Shown piece by piece: positions 13,401-26,985 of a stretch of DNA of 60,000 bases. The stretch is from Lingula anatina (lineage: Eukaryota; Brachiopoda; Lingulata; Lingulida; Lingulidae), in assembly GCF_001039355.2 (NCBI RefSeq), contig NW_019775935.1:561570-621569 (forward strand), written 5' to 3'. Both the position numbers and the translations under genes were made by a program. Every line of letters starts with the position of its first letter. Position 1 is the stretch's first letter. The notes beneath the pieces were generated by a model. The model ran no database searches and was not told where the DNA came from. It saw only the letters and a list, made by a program, of their open reading frames with translations.

Positions 13401-15853
13401 CCATATTGTCTTGAACGTAAACCAAGTCTCCGTTTATCATCCTGATATTGTCATTGTAACAAATATAATTAACCTGCGAAAAAAATTGACGTGTGGGATG
13501 GTATTGTACTGCAGCATGGTATCAGACTAGACTGTACCCATTGTGTAGAATCCATCTGAAAACTGCAGTCGGGATGAATCACGAAACAGATGATAACGCT
13601 CAACCTTTCAACATTCAATAACTCACGGCATGGAGATAAGCACGTAAATATTACTGATATTTCACTAATGTGCTGTATTTGGGCAGAAGACCGTTATTTT
13701 TGAATGTGGGCAAAAAAGTTAGCTTTATGATTGATGTGACGCGAGAGCAGCACAGAAAGACAAAGCTTGTTCGCATGTGTTCCCATACAAGAGATATTCG
13801 ATTGCATTGATGCCTAGAAATGCCTAATAAGGATCGACCATACTGAGTATTTCTAATGGACGTTTTTTCCTTGACATATTGTGCGGGTTCTCTCGGAAAA
13901 ACTGAAAACCGCGACACTTGTTTAGAGGCAAATGATAAATTTCATATCTTCAGAGGTAATCTCTTAACCGTGCAAGCTTTTAGCAAATTGTTAGTCTTGA
14001 GATCATGTAGCGTTGACGTGCTTTGTCCTGTGTTGTTATTCCCTCATGGTATACGCATAAAATCTACAGGTTTTGCAGTCTCTGGTTAGGGGCCAACTAT
14101 CCGAAGCTGCTTAAGCCAATTGTTCGGTTTTGTGATGAGTCCCCTCAGTTTTAAATTTGGAATTAGCCGTTTCTTTAAAGATCGAACGTGTATTTGTCTT
14201 TGAAGCGTAACGTCTCAGCAGAGGGCTTTTGATCACATGTCTGACTCGTCGATGTGAGATCCAGACGTCACGGTGTCATCATTTGTAAGGGTAGGAGGGA
14301 ACCTATTACATGCTAACTTTTAACTAACGCACAGTGAAACCACCTAGTACATCCCAAGGACCTCACTCATATGGTGAGACAATCTTGTGTCTCATCTTGA
14401 TGACCAAGATGATGCCATCAGGTCCGTCGGTGAGACCAAAAAGACAGACACTTGGAAACACAGTTCAAAGACCTTGACAAACCTGCTGCCATCGGTGAAC
14501 GCATAACCTTCTTAGGCCATTCTAATAGTCTACAGGGTTTTGTCCAAGAAGGGATTTTAAATGAATGGGGCAATTCACATAAAAAAGTCTTGTTCTTGAT
14601 CCCTTATAGGTAAAACATGTTCAGTCTCTCAAGAATCGATTATTTTTTACCATCTTTACAAAAGATACATAAAAAACTATTTTACCGAGTTTGTGGATTG
14701 TTGTTATCTTGACATAGTTACTCTTACAATTATCTGCTGATTATGCAATGCGTTAGTTCCTCGGATTATCTCTTTTCCAGCCACGGACAAAGTAAGTTTG
14801 CTTGTAGCATTTTTAAAGTAGCAGGAAATACTCGAACAAAGTCCATTTTTTTTTCAAATAACAACACACTGCACTTTGAATAGATCAGGTTTGGTCCTTA
14901 TGAACATGTAGCACTTGACGTTGTGTCAAAGCTATACTGTAGACCAATCTAGTGCTGAGATCTTCTTGTGGTTCAGCTTCTGTTTCTTTGTTTCAATTAA
15001 TCAAACTTAATCTAAAATGACGTTCTTTAGATTAAACAGAAAGACGGCATCCATACCATAGATTCATTGGAAAATGGCTCAATTTATTTATTTATTTCAA
15101 CAATTTTCATTTGAAAACATGTTTATGTTAATTGTCACTGCAAATGCAGTTTGTTATAACTAGACAGCGAGACTGTCGTATATACAGACAACAAAGCGGA
15201 AGAAAATTTATGGAAATGTATTATAGAATTTACTTAAGATGGTCATAAATATAGATTAGTTATCAACTGATAACAGGGTTTCACAAAAAATTGTAATTCC
15301 TTCAGGAGGCTAAAAGGTTATGTTATGATACTCATCAAATATATTCAAGTTAAATGTGGTATCACCTTGACTAGAAGAAATTGCAGAAGTGCTTTGTGCC
15401 AATTAAAAGTCTGATGGCATATTATTAAAAGGTATAATTTCTACCAACTAAAACGGATAAGCTTTAAAATACCATGGCAATGTTCGAGATATTGAATAAA
15501 ATAAAATGAGATAAAGTATTCAGTAAAATCAAAAAGTTCCCAACGCCTTGTACATTGATTTTTTATTAAAAGCTTGTTTCCAGGTCTCATTCTAGTATGT
15601 CTACTACATGAAAGTCAAGAGAATGCGAAACAAGGTGTGGCGACAAGAAGACTGAAACGCGGGGCACTCACACGTCATTTGCGCTGTGAATTAAAAACAG
15701 AGTTGAGAAGCCCTTCTTGAGCAGTCAACAACCTTTAGATCCCAGGTGCATGTTTCGAAATGAACCAAGTAAGAATTAAATAATCACAATTTTTATAAAT
15801 CTTTCAAATTTACAAATAATATGACTAAATTTATGATTTATGTAGTAACTTTA

Positions 15854-15909
<56 letters not shown>

Positions 15910-16862
15910 GATTGTCCAATGTACTGTTAGAAACCCAACATCTCAAATCACGTATAATTTATTCACTAGGTAACCTGCATTCAAGTATCAAAAATAAATA
16001 AATAAATGAATAAAAATGAGATCAAATAAAGGCTGAAACTCTGATATTTGTAGAATATTTCGTTTGAAATTGAAGCATTAGAATTTATCGTTTTTTTTTA
16101 AACTTGAACAACAAAGAAAAATGTGAAATTCTTTGCAACAAGTGCCTTTAGACATAATGGCCTTTGTCACTTGTTGCACGAAAGGCGTCATCAATATAAT
16201 ATAACGTGATAGCACTTGAGCCATGTAAGCCATCGAACGAAACATCACCCAATACTTTTGACACCTTACACATGGAAACATTAATGGATGGGAAAAAGGA
16301 AAATTAGTTTATGGGTAATCTTATCCCGGCTTGTAACAAAAGGAGTGCTACTTAATACGTATTTGAATAAGCGTGAGTGTTCTGTGCCTAAGGCTTGGAG
16401 CAAACCGTGCTGTAAAACCGTACAGCTGTATCTTTTTACGTGGTCAAGGGATTCGGCAAACGTAGGCATGCATCCATACAACTTAAAAGGTCCAATTTCA
16501 TTTCAATCATTCTATTGTAGATATGAAAAATTCTTGAAAGGGGGATGGGAAAATTACAAGTGTTATGAAAACATAAATACGGGAAGAACGCAGTTTTCGC
16601 AATATAAACACACTACCGACACTTTTGACAGGTCAATAGCGGGATGTGATGGGGTAATTGGTGGTTTATAATGATATTCAGGTTTGTAAAATTGTACATA
16701 TTGCCACATCCATTTCACCTAACCTGTTTCTATTTTGCACGTATACGTGAAAGAAAGAATCTAAAGGGACGAAAACCAAGCAGAAATCCACCTTCATCAT
16801 TTTTGCCAAGGGAAATCCAGATTTCTTCGTGCGTCGTTAGACTCTATTCCTTATTAACTTAT
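10425..16862. other. Intergenic or intronic DNA, no genes seen
   Basis: I see no supported gene. The stretch contains an imperfect CA/AAC-rich run near 11243-11282, two adjacent short hairpin-forming words near 14375-14415, and a (CT)n tract (15857-15906). The longest open frame (16288-16671, plus strand, 127 codons) has no recognisable motif, no signal peptide and no clear splice context, so it is not called as a gene. Confidence 0.45.
15857..15906. repeat. (CT)n microsatellite
   Basis: Uninterrupted CT dinucleotide tract of about 50 bp in non-coding DNA. Confidence 0.95.
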
Positions 16863-17015
16863 CCGGTGTGACAGGAATGGTAGTCTTAGGAATGGACGTC
16901 TGGGGTCCCATATGGTTTGTTCAGGTCAGGGTTGGTGGGAGTACTGTGGTTAGTATACGGACGAATGTCACCTGTGCAAAGTAATGGGGAGCAGCTACCA
17001 TTCCTGTCACACCGG
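16863..17015. mobile_element. MITE with 21-bp perfect terminal inverted repeats
   Basis: The element starts with CCGGTGTGACAGGAATGGTA and one further G, and it ends with the exact reverse complement, giving a perfect 21-bp inverted repeat around a core of about 110 bp. There is no ORF. A diverged relative lies at 20966-21137 and shares both the ends and interior words such as GGTTAGTATA and GGTCACCTG-like sequence, which shows that this is a dispersed family and not a chance palindrome. Confidence 0.75.
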
Positions 17016-19677
17016 CAACGCGTGCATGAACAGCAAAAACGTCACCCTGATTAACGCAATTTTACTCTGTCTATTAACTATTCATGTAGCAGACCAGGAG
17101 CAGACGAAAATGACACCTACTTTGAGACGACAGCCAACTGTACTTACCCAGACAGAAATTAAACTGAGGGCTACCATTGACGAAAAACGTATTCGAATGT
17201 GAGCTTTCTGATAAGTTAAAAGTTACATCAATGAGTGGTTCACTTTACTTGCAATCGGATTTGACAAGACACATAAGCAAACCCACCAACGAGCATCTTG
17301 CCCCACTTACAAGGAATTACTGAAGAAGCATGCATACAAACGAACAAAAAAGTATCATGAAAAATTAAGGTCTTTTTAACTACACTTTGCACTACATGAC
17401 AAGGGATTGCTGTTGCGCCAGCTTTTGAATGGGATGAAGCATGGGGCGGTACATATGTTGACTCACATTTTGTTCTGGAGGAGTTCATTCAGAAATGCAA
17501 TTTGAAGTTCGTTAATGTGCATTGACAAATAGCTCTTCGATATTTGAGAAATAAAACATACACGATATGCTAACAGTGTTTGGTATATGACGAATTGTCC
17601 TCAACACAGTGAATGAGCACATGGGTTATGTTCACGAAAAAATTTGCGGAAATTTCAATTCGGCGTATTGTGCAATTGACAGGTCTTATTAAATTTTTGA
17701 TTATGGTAAACGTTATGGCATGAGATAAAAATAAACGAGATGCACATTTACCTTGACAACTGGCAAAGGTTCCAAAATCAAGTGATAGCGTCCGCACCCT
17801 TCCAGCGACTGTCACTTCGACGGCTGCACTGCCGAGGTCCTACCTTCTCTTCTTTTTCGGGAAAAAGCGCTGCCGTTAACAAGTGATTGCTCAACAAATT
17901 GCAATATCTTAGAGGAGATCCTTGCTTTTAAATTCCCGAAAGTTAACACAATTTTGGTGGCAAAAAGGATCTGTACTACCGTGATGTATGTCTTTGCCAA
18001 CTGTCAGCTAAAGTGAGAGTCCTCAGGGAAGGGTAGGATTTACTTGAAGAAAAAGCAGGATCGATAACTCTTGTCTTTCTGCGAGTTGCGTTGTGCCTCT
18101 AATCGCTCTACGCTCCGTTCCGCTCTTATATTGGGTCCCCAAGGTCCGCGCGATCCTTTTTAAAATTAGATCCAGGTGGACAGAAAAAGAAACAAACACG
18201 TCGCTAGGGAAAGAAGAAAGTTATTACATTACAATTAATTTACGTCCCAAGTTTTTGACGTAATCAGAAACTCTCGATTTCGACCAACCATGTTCTTTGT
18301 GGGCGGATACTCCCCGAGTTGCGGGGTCAACTTTATAAAGGTCAAAGTTCGCTAAATGACAATACGGCATTCCCCGAACAGTAAAACGTGTCAAATTGCA
18401 TACTTTCAACATGACTGGGATGGAGTCGGGTACCCTAGGTTGTATATTGTGGTAGCTGAGAACCCCTCTATTGTTTTTATTTGGCTTAGTTTTGACATCA
18501 CTATAAATAATGTTAACCAAAACTAATGTTTAAAAACCCAATGCGTCACTTCGTCATTGACATCATAAATGGTATTGTAATCGTATTGTGCATCGGGCGG
18601 GAGTGGTGCCTGGTTAAAGTCAGTTGAGACGTGCTCTTTTCAAAGTGTTCTCAATGGGAAAACTATTCTGCCTGATTTATAATGTGGTTTAATGTGGTAA
18701 TGAATATGTCAAACATATGGATGTCCGGATTCAAAACAAAACCACGCCCTTAAGATTGATATTTATTCTACAGCTGAAGAACATGCTTAAAATGTAGTCT
18801 GGCTTTTCGTTAGTGCCCAACTTTCGGTCAGTACTTTTGATGACCACTGTTGGTATGATATGTTATTATGAGTGCGGTTTGATATTATTTTTCTGTAAAT
18901 TTTAAAGTTTTCTTCTTTACAAACATTGTAACCCGAATAATGGAATATACAGGAAATATGGAATATACTTCGAATAATGGAATATACAGAATAATGAAGT
19001 AAGTCTTGCACGGTATAGTTTTCAGCATTTCCGTTGGACAAGAGCACCAAGTTAGTGCTGGGGGAAATAAATTGAGTTTTGTCTTAAATCCTGGTCGTCG
19101 TTGACGTCAACAGAACCAGAAATAGAACTGAGAGATGATTGGACAGGGCATACGTTAAACGTGACCCGACTAAGACACAACAAATAAACAACGCACTAAG
19201 CTACACCTAATGCTTTGGAAAATAGGTACGAAACAATCAGCCTTTTGTCAAATACTGTGTACATTACTTTTCGGAGGTCATAATCTTAAAAATAGTGGAT
19301 GACATAACATGTGCCTCAGGCAGAGAGCCAATCAGCCTGGATTTGAACTTCGACTGCGTAGCGCGCGCACACACACACACGCATACACACACACACACAC
19401 AAACACACTCACGCACACACATAATTTGTTGCATTAACTAACTTGCTCAAGAAATTAAATATGCATAGTTCATTATGTAGAGCCTAATGAAACACCTAAT
19501 TAATTACAATGCCCAATGAAAACAGAATATTTTTTATTCATTCATTGCAGTACTATCACAAAATTAACTCCTACCAGTGGCTTTAGACTACTTTAGACTA
19601 TTAGACTACTTCAAAAAAGATTGATTTACTCACTCGTGCATGTAGTAAAATAGTTGATGTGGATGACGCCTTCTTTA

Positions 19678-19680
<3 letters not shown>

Positions 19681-19759
<79 letters not shown>
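19681..19759. repeat. (TA)n microsatellite
   Basis: Pure TA dinucleotide tract of about 79 bp. It is likely to be length-polymorphic and to extrude cruciforms. Confidence 0.95.
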
Positions 19760-19761
<2 letters not shown>

Positions 19762-20910
19762 AAAGAATAACAATAAAAAATTCAAAATTTTGAACAACAC
19801 TTTCGGACATACTGAAATATTATTTTACATTTTTCAGCCAGAACAGCTTGTTAATTTTTAGAGGAAGTGGTTTCTAGAATCTTTTCGTGCACCGTGTCCC
19901 TTTTCATCTCTAAACATGCACATTCTTATTCTTTAACTATGCTTTATGAAGAAAGCCTTTTTTTCTACTCTTCGGACAGATACAACTGTACATGTATCAT
20001 TTCCGTCTATATGCATTTCATGTACATTATTGTAATTATTATTAATATTACTGAACTTAATTGTCCAAATCTATACATTTAAAATTAAAATATGAAAACC
20101 GTATGAGAACCATATTCTGCCCACCTTGGCGACCTGCCATTAGCACAACTGTTACCGAGAAAATGAGAAATCTGCAGGGGCAGCCCTCTTTCCTTTAACA
20201 ACTTTACCAAGTATTGCATCCTGGGGAAAGGAATTATTTAGAGTTTTTTTAAATACTTAAAAATGGTTTTCCGAGTATGTAGAGCCTGACGCAGAATATT
20301 ACTCACCCGTGAGGAGGGTTTGTGAACTTGTTGAGCTGAGAGAAGTCGGTGCACTTACCTAGGCGGTTGTGATAACGAACATACGTGCACCGGAACAAAT
20401 GCACTTTGTCGGCTTTGATGTCATCGCTGATCAAAGTGTTGAACCATGTTAGTACGTGTTTCAATTTGTGCCGCGGAAAGGGGAGATTTGTTTCTGTCAC
20501 TTTATACCGGTTGTGCTAGGCGTTCGGCATCGCGTCTAATGGTAGCTACGGTGAATAAGGGTATTTTGCCGGGCGACGGCGGAAAATGTTGCTGCTGGAT
20601 CATCGATAGTAGAGAAAATTTGACGATAAAACAGTACATGTATACGTGCCACCCGAGTAGATCTGTTTTGTGAAGTATGTGATTTGTGAAGATGGGTTTC
20701 GAATGCACTGCCACAAGAGGGTTTTACAGACAACACGGAAATACATGTAGCATTGGCTTTGTTTAAGCAGTATCATCAGTTTGGTGAATGATAGTAATAA
20801 CACTCTTTGGTCACAAACTGCACATTTATGCACATGAGAGTCGTTGAATGACACAGGTGGCGCTGTGTGACATAGTCGAGAGTATTTAGTGCCCCTCCCC
20901 CTTTAGTGCC

Positions 20911-20912
<2 letters not shown>

Positions 20913-20958
<46 letters not shown>
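20913..20958. repeat. (GA)n microsatellite
   Basis: Pure AG/GA tract of about 46 bp directly to the left of the MITE copy at 20966-21137. Confidence 0.95.
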
Positions 20959-20962
<4 letters not shown>

Positions 20963-20965
20963 TAA

Positions 20966-21137
20966 GTGTGACAGGATTAATGGTAGTCCTAGAAATGGAA
21001 GTCCGGGGTCCTAAATGATTAGTACAGGCTAGGATAAGTCGGAGCATTGGGGTTAGTATATGGGACGAAGGTCACCTGAACAAAATAGTGAGGAACGGAC
21101 TACAGTTCCTAGCGGACTATCATTCCTGTCACACCGG
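20966..21137. mobile_element. Second, diverged copy of the 16863 MITE family
   Basis: The left end (GTGTGACAGGATTAATGGTAG) and right end (CTATCATTCCTGTCACACCGG) are inverted repeats matching the ends of the element at 16863-17015. The interiors also align (a GTCCxGGGTCCxxxA-type word, GGTTAGTATA, GGTCACCTG). The left tip is less complete and abuts the (GA)n tract. It carries no ORF. Confidence 0.65.
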
Positions 21138-24100
21138 CCTAAAAAAAGATATCTTTATGCAGCTCCTTAATGAGTACGCAGTATATAGAACCTAGTGTAA
21201 TAATGAAACAAATCCCATCTCATTTTCTATCTGGACAATTTGTCTTATACTTGTAATTTGTTAATGATGAACCTTTTCTTTTACCTCAATGCAGTTTTAT
21301 AATTTCTATATTTACATTGTACTTCTCTTTGCTACTCTTGTTGTATAAACACACAAGTGCATTGAAACATATGATATATTTCTTTTATACTCCAAAATTG
21401 ATATTTAAACTTCCAACCTGTTTATGTACGTACATTGTCGCATTTTTGGCCTCAAATAAACAAACTGACTGGGCAGGTATGAAATACGTATGGGTATGTA
21501 AAATGCAGTAATGCTGAAAACTTTTATTGAGTTACTAGCGATTGTTGGATGCATCTGTTTTATCTCATTTTCTGATAATTACGTAAATGTCAGCATTGCT
21601 GCAGAATAATAAGACAAAATTAGTTTTTATCTGTTTTATCCTCTAGGCTGATAAGTTTTAATAAGAGTGGTATTTTAAGAAAACACTCTGCGTGCGCTAA
21701 GATTTAATTTCAGGTTTTAATATCAGCCGTAGAGTTGTATCAATGTAACCACTACAGGAAACGCTTTCTTTAGAAGGCAGCGGCTGTGTAATGAACGATT
21801 AATGAATTGGCTTAACACTTGGCAACTTTTTCCTATCCTTCAAAAATCCTCAAGTCATTCTGACGCGCAGTGGTCTTGTCGTCACAATGTGTTATTATAG
21901 GTAAGCTGTTTAATTCATAATTCGATAGAAGAAAAAAGCACCATTACTATACTATCTTTGAGTAGGTATTGAAACGTAATCTTAGTCGACGAAAAAGGCT
22001 TGGTGCACAGATAGACTGTGTTAAGCGCTCGTACATTTTGTTTGAGGAGGCATTTATCCTTAGAAATGCAAATTAAACGTGAAGTGAAGGATTGAACTAA
22101 AACTCGTGAATTTATTTATTTCACGTGATTGTACAAATTTCCTGTTGTATAAATTGAACGCGAATATAAAATGATACGTATTCTTAAAAGTTTGTCCAAT
22201 CCCTCTTCCCCCTCTTCCACACCCCTAGCCCTCCCCACCTCCCCAAAATAAAGATGCATATGAGGTGAGTATAAACAAATAAAATAAGGACCAGTGCTTG
22301 CACGATCATTTTTTTTATTATTTATTTATTTATTTCATTTATTTTTGTATGTTACATCAATGGACATTGCTTATATTCGCACTGTACGACATACGCTCGG
22401 GTGGCTTAAAGAACGCGAGTTAAATCAGCTGTATCTATGCATCATCTTCTTGGACAGCTTTTCTCGTGGGGTATATGCAGGTTTCACACCGTGGGCGTAG
22501 CTGCGTAAAGCACGCAATAAAGAGAATTGTCGCACGCCTTTTAAGTTTATTGTGAGTCGGGTCCAACAGCACCAGTTTACAATGCAGCTATGCTACCAGT
22601 AACAGCGCCGCAAGCCGGGCGGAATCGGCTGCTTTATAATTCGCCCACTTACCGGTAGACTACCGGACACAAGAGACTAGAATGTCACTTTATTCTATAC
22701 GTAGCATTTCACGACATTCACGCAGAAAATGAAGACTTTTTGTATTAGGAAATCGGAAAATAATTTAATTCTCGTTATCGGAGAAATACAGCATCCTCTA
22801 AATGATTCACTCTGGAGAGGATTCACTTACAGTAATAGGTGCTGAGGTTTCAATACATTGGGGATAGCCTCCCTGGAGAAAGGTCTTAACTCCATCTTAC
22901 TTCTCTTTAATCGAAAAATTCCATTTCTCTACACAATGATCGCGCTCGTCTCTTTTACTGATGGTTTTTGTCAGCGATATGATAGTCATTCAACTTGTTA
23001 ATTTTGATATCCACATTTGGTGTATACTTGACGGTAATTCGATTTAAGAAGGATTAGAAAATATGCGGGCGTTAACTAAGTTATTCGTGCAGCACCCTGA
23101 CCTTAATGTGCTTCTGTCAACGCGTACAGTCGAGAGATGTGCCATGTATGATTGTTGTGCACTTTCCTTACTGGAATGCATCAGTTGAGACAAACTGGTT
23201 AAACATTGTTGATTCACATCACAACTGATGCAATCGTTTGCATCCTCCACATACATGTAAAAGCTCACGATATTAAGTTTGTTCTCATCAGGACGTATTA
23301 TAGAGAGGAAAAATCTGAGAGTTGGGATTTTTTTTTTTGAATCAATATTTTACAGTTCTAACAAAATGAAAATTGAAAATATATCTCTGTCGACATCTAA
23401 ATAAGTTTCATTGAAATGGTAATTAAATGAATAAAAAATCTCGTTTCTAAGACGTCGGGATATACCTACAATCGCTTCAAACCTATGTATAATTCTCAGA
23501 AAATTACGTGTGGTAGATAATTTCTTTCTAGTTAGTTACTGATATCTGATAGCAATTACATTTTTTTAGCTTGCGGTCCTGCTAATGTCATTTACAGTAA
23601 CGAAAAAGGAAATCAAATTTAGTTTATCTGACCTGTATGAATTAAACATAAGAAATAGCTCCCAGCGCACCTTCGCTGTTATCGTATCTGAAACCAACGC
23701 TAGCAATTAATGACCGTACCTTGAAATGTTATAAATGACGTTTTGATAACTTGAGTATCATTAATCAACAGGAAATGAAAGCGTGAAAGAGAACCAATCG
23801 CAGACTGTCATGTAACGTACTTTGATTGCACCAATCAACTGAATACTTGTTTCAAAACTTATCTCAAAATATTTTACATTTCTTGAAAAAATTGAAAAAA
23901 AAATTAACATGAAGTGGTTCTAAGCTGCCGACATACGACTACACAGTCACACTAGTAACTGTATGAGGGCGAAGGAATCTCGTATTTAATTTTCAGATAA
24001 GAACACACACACTGGGAGGGGTGCACGTTATGTACCCAGGCGTTTAAGTGACGTGTTTGTATGCATAGCGCCTGAATAAGCTGACAACAAAGCCAGACAT

Positions 24101-25371
24101 TGTTTAACATGGTTTTATTTTAGGAGCTTGTTGATTTTGTATTCTTGTATATCAGTAATTCAAATCATCGGGAATGTAATTTAGACCCCCCCCCCCCCGT
24201 TATAAAACCTAGAGACATTGACCTGGTGCATGGAATGGTTTAATAATTATCTTAGATTTACTAATTGAGTACATAAAAATATACCTGCATATGTACCGGT
24301 ATATGAAACTTTTCTTTAAAAATTGCATGCGTCTATCATTTTCATGCTCCTGTGCTACAGTTTGTTGATTAAATAAGTGCTCTTCGATTGAAAAAAACAT
24401 GATGATCGAACCATTGTGAAATGAGTAAATAATCTCCCACTTCGCCCACGACCATTTTGCTATTTTATCCTTCGGCTGTACTTTCATTTACTTTCCTATC
24501 AAACCATTACTACCAGAATCGAATAAAATATTAGTATCTGCGACGTACATGTATAGTGCGATTCATACACAAACGGGCCTTTCTTTGCCCGAAGAATTGT
24601 CAATATTGTAATCTATGATACGGTAAAGGTGATTAGTCAGTCAAAAGCAAGTCACTCTCGAAGCTGTCATGATATTTACAGTCTTCATAGTTTGTGGCAA
24701 TAGTCTTGTATATGCCCTCCTCAGATAATCCTGCTGTCCCATGTCCATAACTATGTAATGAAATTAAAAAAAAAAACTTTTAAACTACTTGGGTAGATAT
24801 TCTATGTGTGTGGTTATGTGTGCGTTTGCGGGTGCGTATGTTGAGGTGACTGACAAATTGCATCAGATACTTGTTAATCATACAATTTGTTCTTACATCT
24901 ATACTGAATTACTAAAAGGAAAAACTTTTTTCAGAAAAAAATGAATAAATGAATAATTTTAAAAAAATGAACTAACATCCATGCTGAAAATAATTGGATC
25001 ATCATTTTGCGCAGAGCGGCCATAAAGTGGATCGCACGCCTAGAACGGAAGATCGATGTTATTGCAAATTGCTAAGCAACAGTGGTAGCCACGTTAATTT
25101 TTAATTCACTCGTCAGGCTCGATTTTCTCTTCATAGACACATTCTAACTGCATGTACGCATATCTACGTTAAAACAGTTCCATTTTTTCCTGTCATATTG
25201 ATCAAAACATCAGACATTTATCCTCCAAAGCCCAACACATCAGATCCATCTCTGTCGAGTAGCAATTTTTGTTATTACACTGTGTTATCTAGTCCTTGCA
25301 ACACCCAGCTAATCCTCATTGCAATGACTCGTAAATTGATATAGTTACAAAATAAAAAAAGATGTAGTCAC

Positions 25372-25430
<59 letters not shown>

Positions 25431-26136
25431 AATAATTTGTAATTACTTGCGACCACATTAATGGTTGCGTATTTCAAAATCAATCAATTTCTTGTATTAC
25501 CTTCAGTTAAGTTTAATTCTGTTGATGACAATGGCTAATATATATGTATCTTCAAATTGTTTTACTTGCACGGGTTCAACTACCAAATATATTTTATACA
25601 AATGAACGTCATTAAACTTTTATATTGTCTTAATAAAGACAGAATATCTGTACGTATTACTCCACATATAATTAAAGGAAGAATAAATTAATGAAAGAAA
25701 TCATTGTACAAAGAGACGCTATTCTTCAATTTTACTATTCAAAGTAATCCCAATACACGCAATTGGAATAGATTCAATTACTTTATTAATTTACAGATTG
25801 TTGTTGGTCTTTTTACCCGTCTTTTAAAAGGCAAAACTGAGCAATTTCTTACAGTAATCTTTTAATCTTTAAAGAGTTGCGCAAAGATCAGCGAGTCTTT
25901 GGAAACTAGTTAAAGTAATCCAAATGTTGATAAGAATGTATGGAACTGAAATCGATGGGATAACAAGCCAAAAGAAAACACTCCTAATAATGAAAATGAC
26001 AAAAAAGTATAATGGCCTCAATCCTATAACATCCATACTGACTAGGTTAATGTACCCGTGGGTGAATAAGACGCAAATCCATTAAGCTTGATCCTTCACA
26101 GGAAAGGCCCGTCAGACGATAACAATATTCAATGTC
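21138..26136. other. Intergenic DNA, no genes seen
   Basis: I see no supported exon. The stretch holds a C run (24186-24198), a (GA)n tract (25374-25425) and scattered A/T runs. It ends at the stop codon of the minus-strand LRR gene, so the first few hundred bases below 26137 probably hold that gene's 3' UTR. Confidence 0.45.
25374..25425. repeat. (GA)n microsatellite
   Basis: Pure AG tract of about 52 bp, about 0.7 kb beyond the 3' end of the LRR gene. Confidence 0.95.
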
Positions 26137-26985
26137 TCAGTTTCCTCTAGCAGTTTCCGTGGCAGGCGGATCTGACTTGGGTGGTGATGGGCGACTGTTA
26201 TTCATCGAATCACTCTTCTTTTTCTCGGCTGCCATGTTAAAGTAGCGTCCTATCTGCACCGGGCCTAAACGACAGACCTCAAGCGGTGGGGAAATTAGCG
26301 GATTACCGTCTAAAATAGACGAGTGCCAATTTAATCCCCAGTCCAATAAAACTAAATTCCCAAAATCCTTGGGCAATGATTTAAGTTTATTTTTCCCCAG
26401 CCACAAAGATCGGAGGTTGACCAGCCTGCATATTCCATCAGGTAGCACCTTGATTTTATTGTAAGGCAACAAGAGAGTTTCCAGCTTGGCTAATTTGCTG
26501 ATTTCGTCAGGGACTTTGTGTATTTGGTTGTCTGAAAAATCTAAGAATTCTAAGTCCTCCAATTCGCACACTTCGAGTGGAATATCGACGAATTCATTGT
26601 TTGCAATGTGTAAGCTTTTTAGACTTTTCAAATTTGAAAATTCCGCCGGAAGTTGGGATAGTGAATTGTTACTGAGAGCAATTCTTTCTAGATTGCGCAG
26701 GAGAGCAATTTGTGGAGGAATCTCTCGCAAATCGTTGGTGTCGAGCATCAAAACCTTGAGGTTCACCAGGCGTCCTATCTCTGGTGGCACGTACGACAAG
26801 CGATAAGCTAAACACGACTGCCGCTCAGGACTCAGATCTAACACCTCAAGTTCTAATAAGGAAAACACTTCATATGGGAGATCAGACAGTTCTTTTCCCC
26901 TTAGTTTGAGTTTCTTTAAACCATGATAAGCAGGATCCTCACTTTCGACACGCAGACGAAGCTGTCGGGACCAGTAAGCGGCCAT
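26137..26985 (-). CDS. Leucine-rich-repeat protein, intracellular Shoc2/LRRC-like type
   Basis: A single open exon of 282 codons runs from ATG to TGA. After a short N-terminus (residues 1-23) come about eight tandem LRRs (about 24-215) of the 23-residue LxxLxLxxNxLxxLPxxxxxLxx type, with the LP/IP signature typical of intracellular Shoc2, LRRC10/LRRC30 and plant PIRL-like proteins. The second repeat is longer than the rest (about residues 47-76). A closing block around 225-250 contains GNPL and PPLEVC and ends with IGRYF, a cap seen in this family. The tail (251-282) is Ser/Pro/Lys-rich and looks disordered. There is no signal peptide or membrane span, so a cytosolic protein-binding scaffold role is expected. 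The sequence TTTTACAG lies immediately upstream of the ATG, so a spliced 5' UTR exon is possible. The exact orthologue cannot be named from sequence alone. Confidence 0.88.
   Translation of the reverse strand: MAAYWSRQLRLRVESEDPAYHGLKKLKLRGKELSDLPYEVFSLLELEVLDLSPERQSCLAYRLSYVPPEIGRLVNLKVLMLDTNDLREIPPQIALLRNLERIALSNNSLSQLPAEFSNLKSLKSLHIANNEFVDIPLEVCELEDLEFLDFSDNQIHKVPDEISKLAKLETLLLPYNKIKVLPDGICRLVNLRSLWLGKNKLKSLPKDFGNLVLLDWGLNWHSSILDGNPLISPPLEVCRLGPVQIGRYFNMAAEKKKSDSMNNSRPSPPKSDPPATETARGN

Larger units (their letters stand above)
17016..20965. other. Intergenic DNA with microsatellites
   Basis: No supported gene was seen. The stretch holds a 20-base word repeated at 18933-18952 and 18970-18989, a CA-rich imperfect tract near 19365-19420, the long (TA)n tract at 19681-19759, and the (GA)n tract at 20913-20958 next to the second MITE. 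Short frames such as the one at 18224-18520 (minus) show no family features. Confidence 0.45.

Noticed and set aside
13129-13440. 103-codon minus-strand ORF superficially resembling the one at 18224-18520 (I-Y-x-DV)
   Set aside because: The nucleotide sequences do not align beyond a few words, so this is taken as coincidence.
16288-16671. 127-codon plus-strand ORF
   Set aside because: No recognisable domain, no signal peptide, no splice or promoter context. This length is expected by chance in 60 kb of AT-rich DNA.
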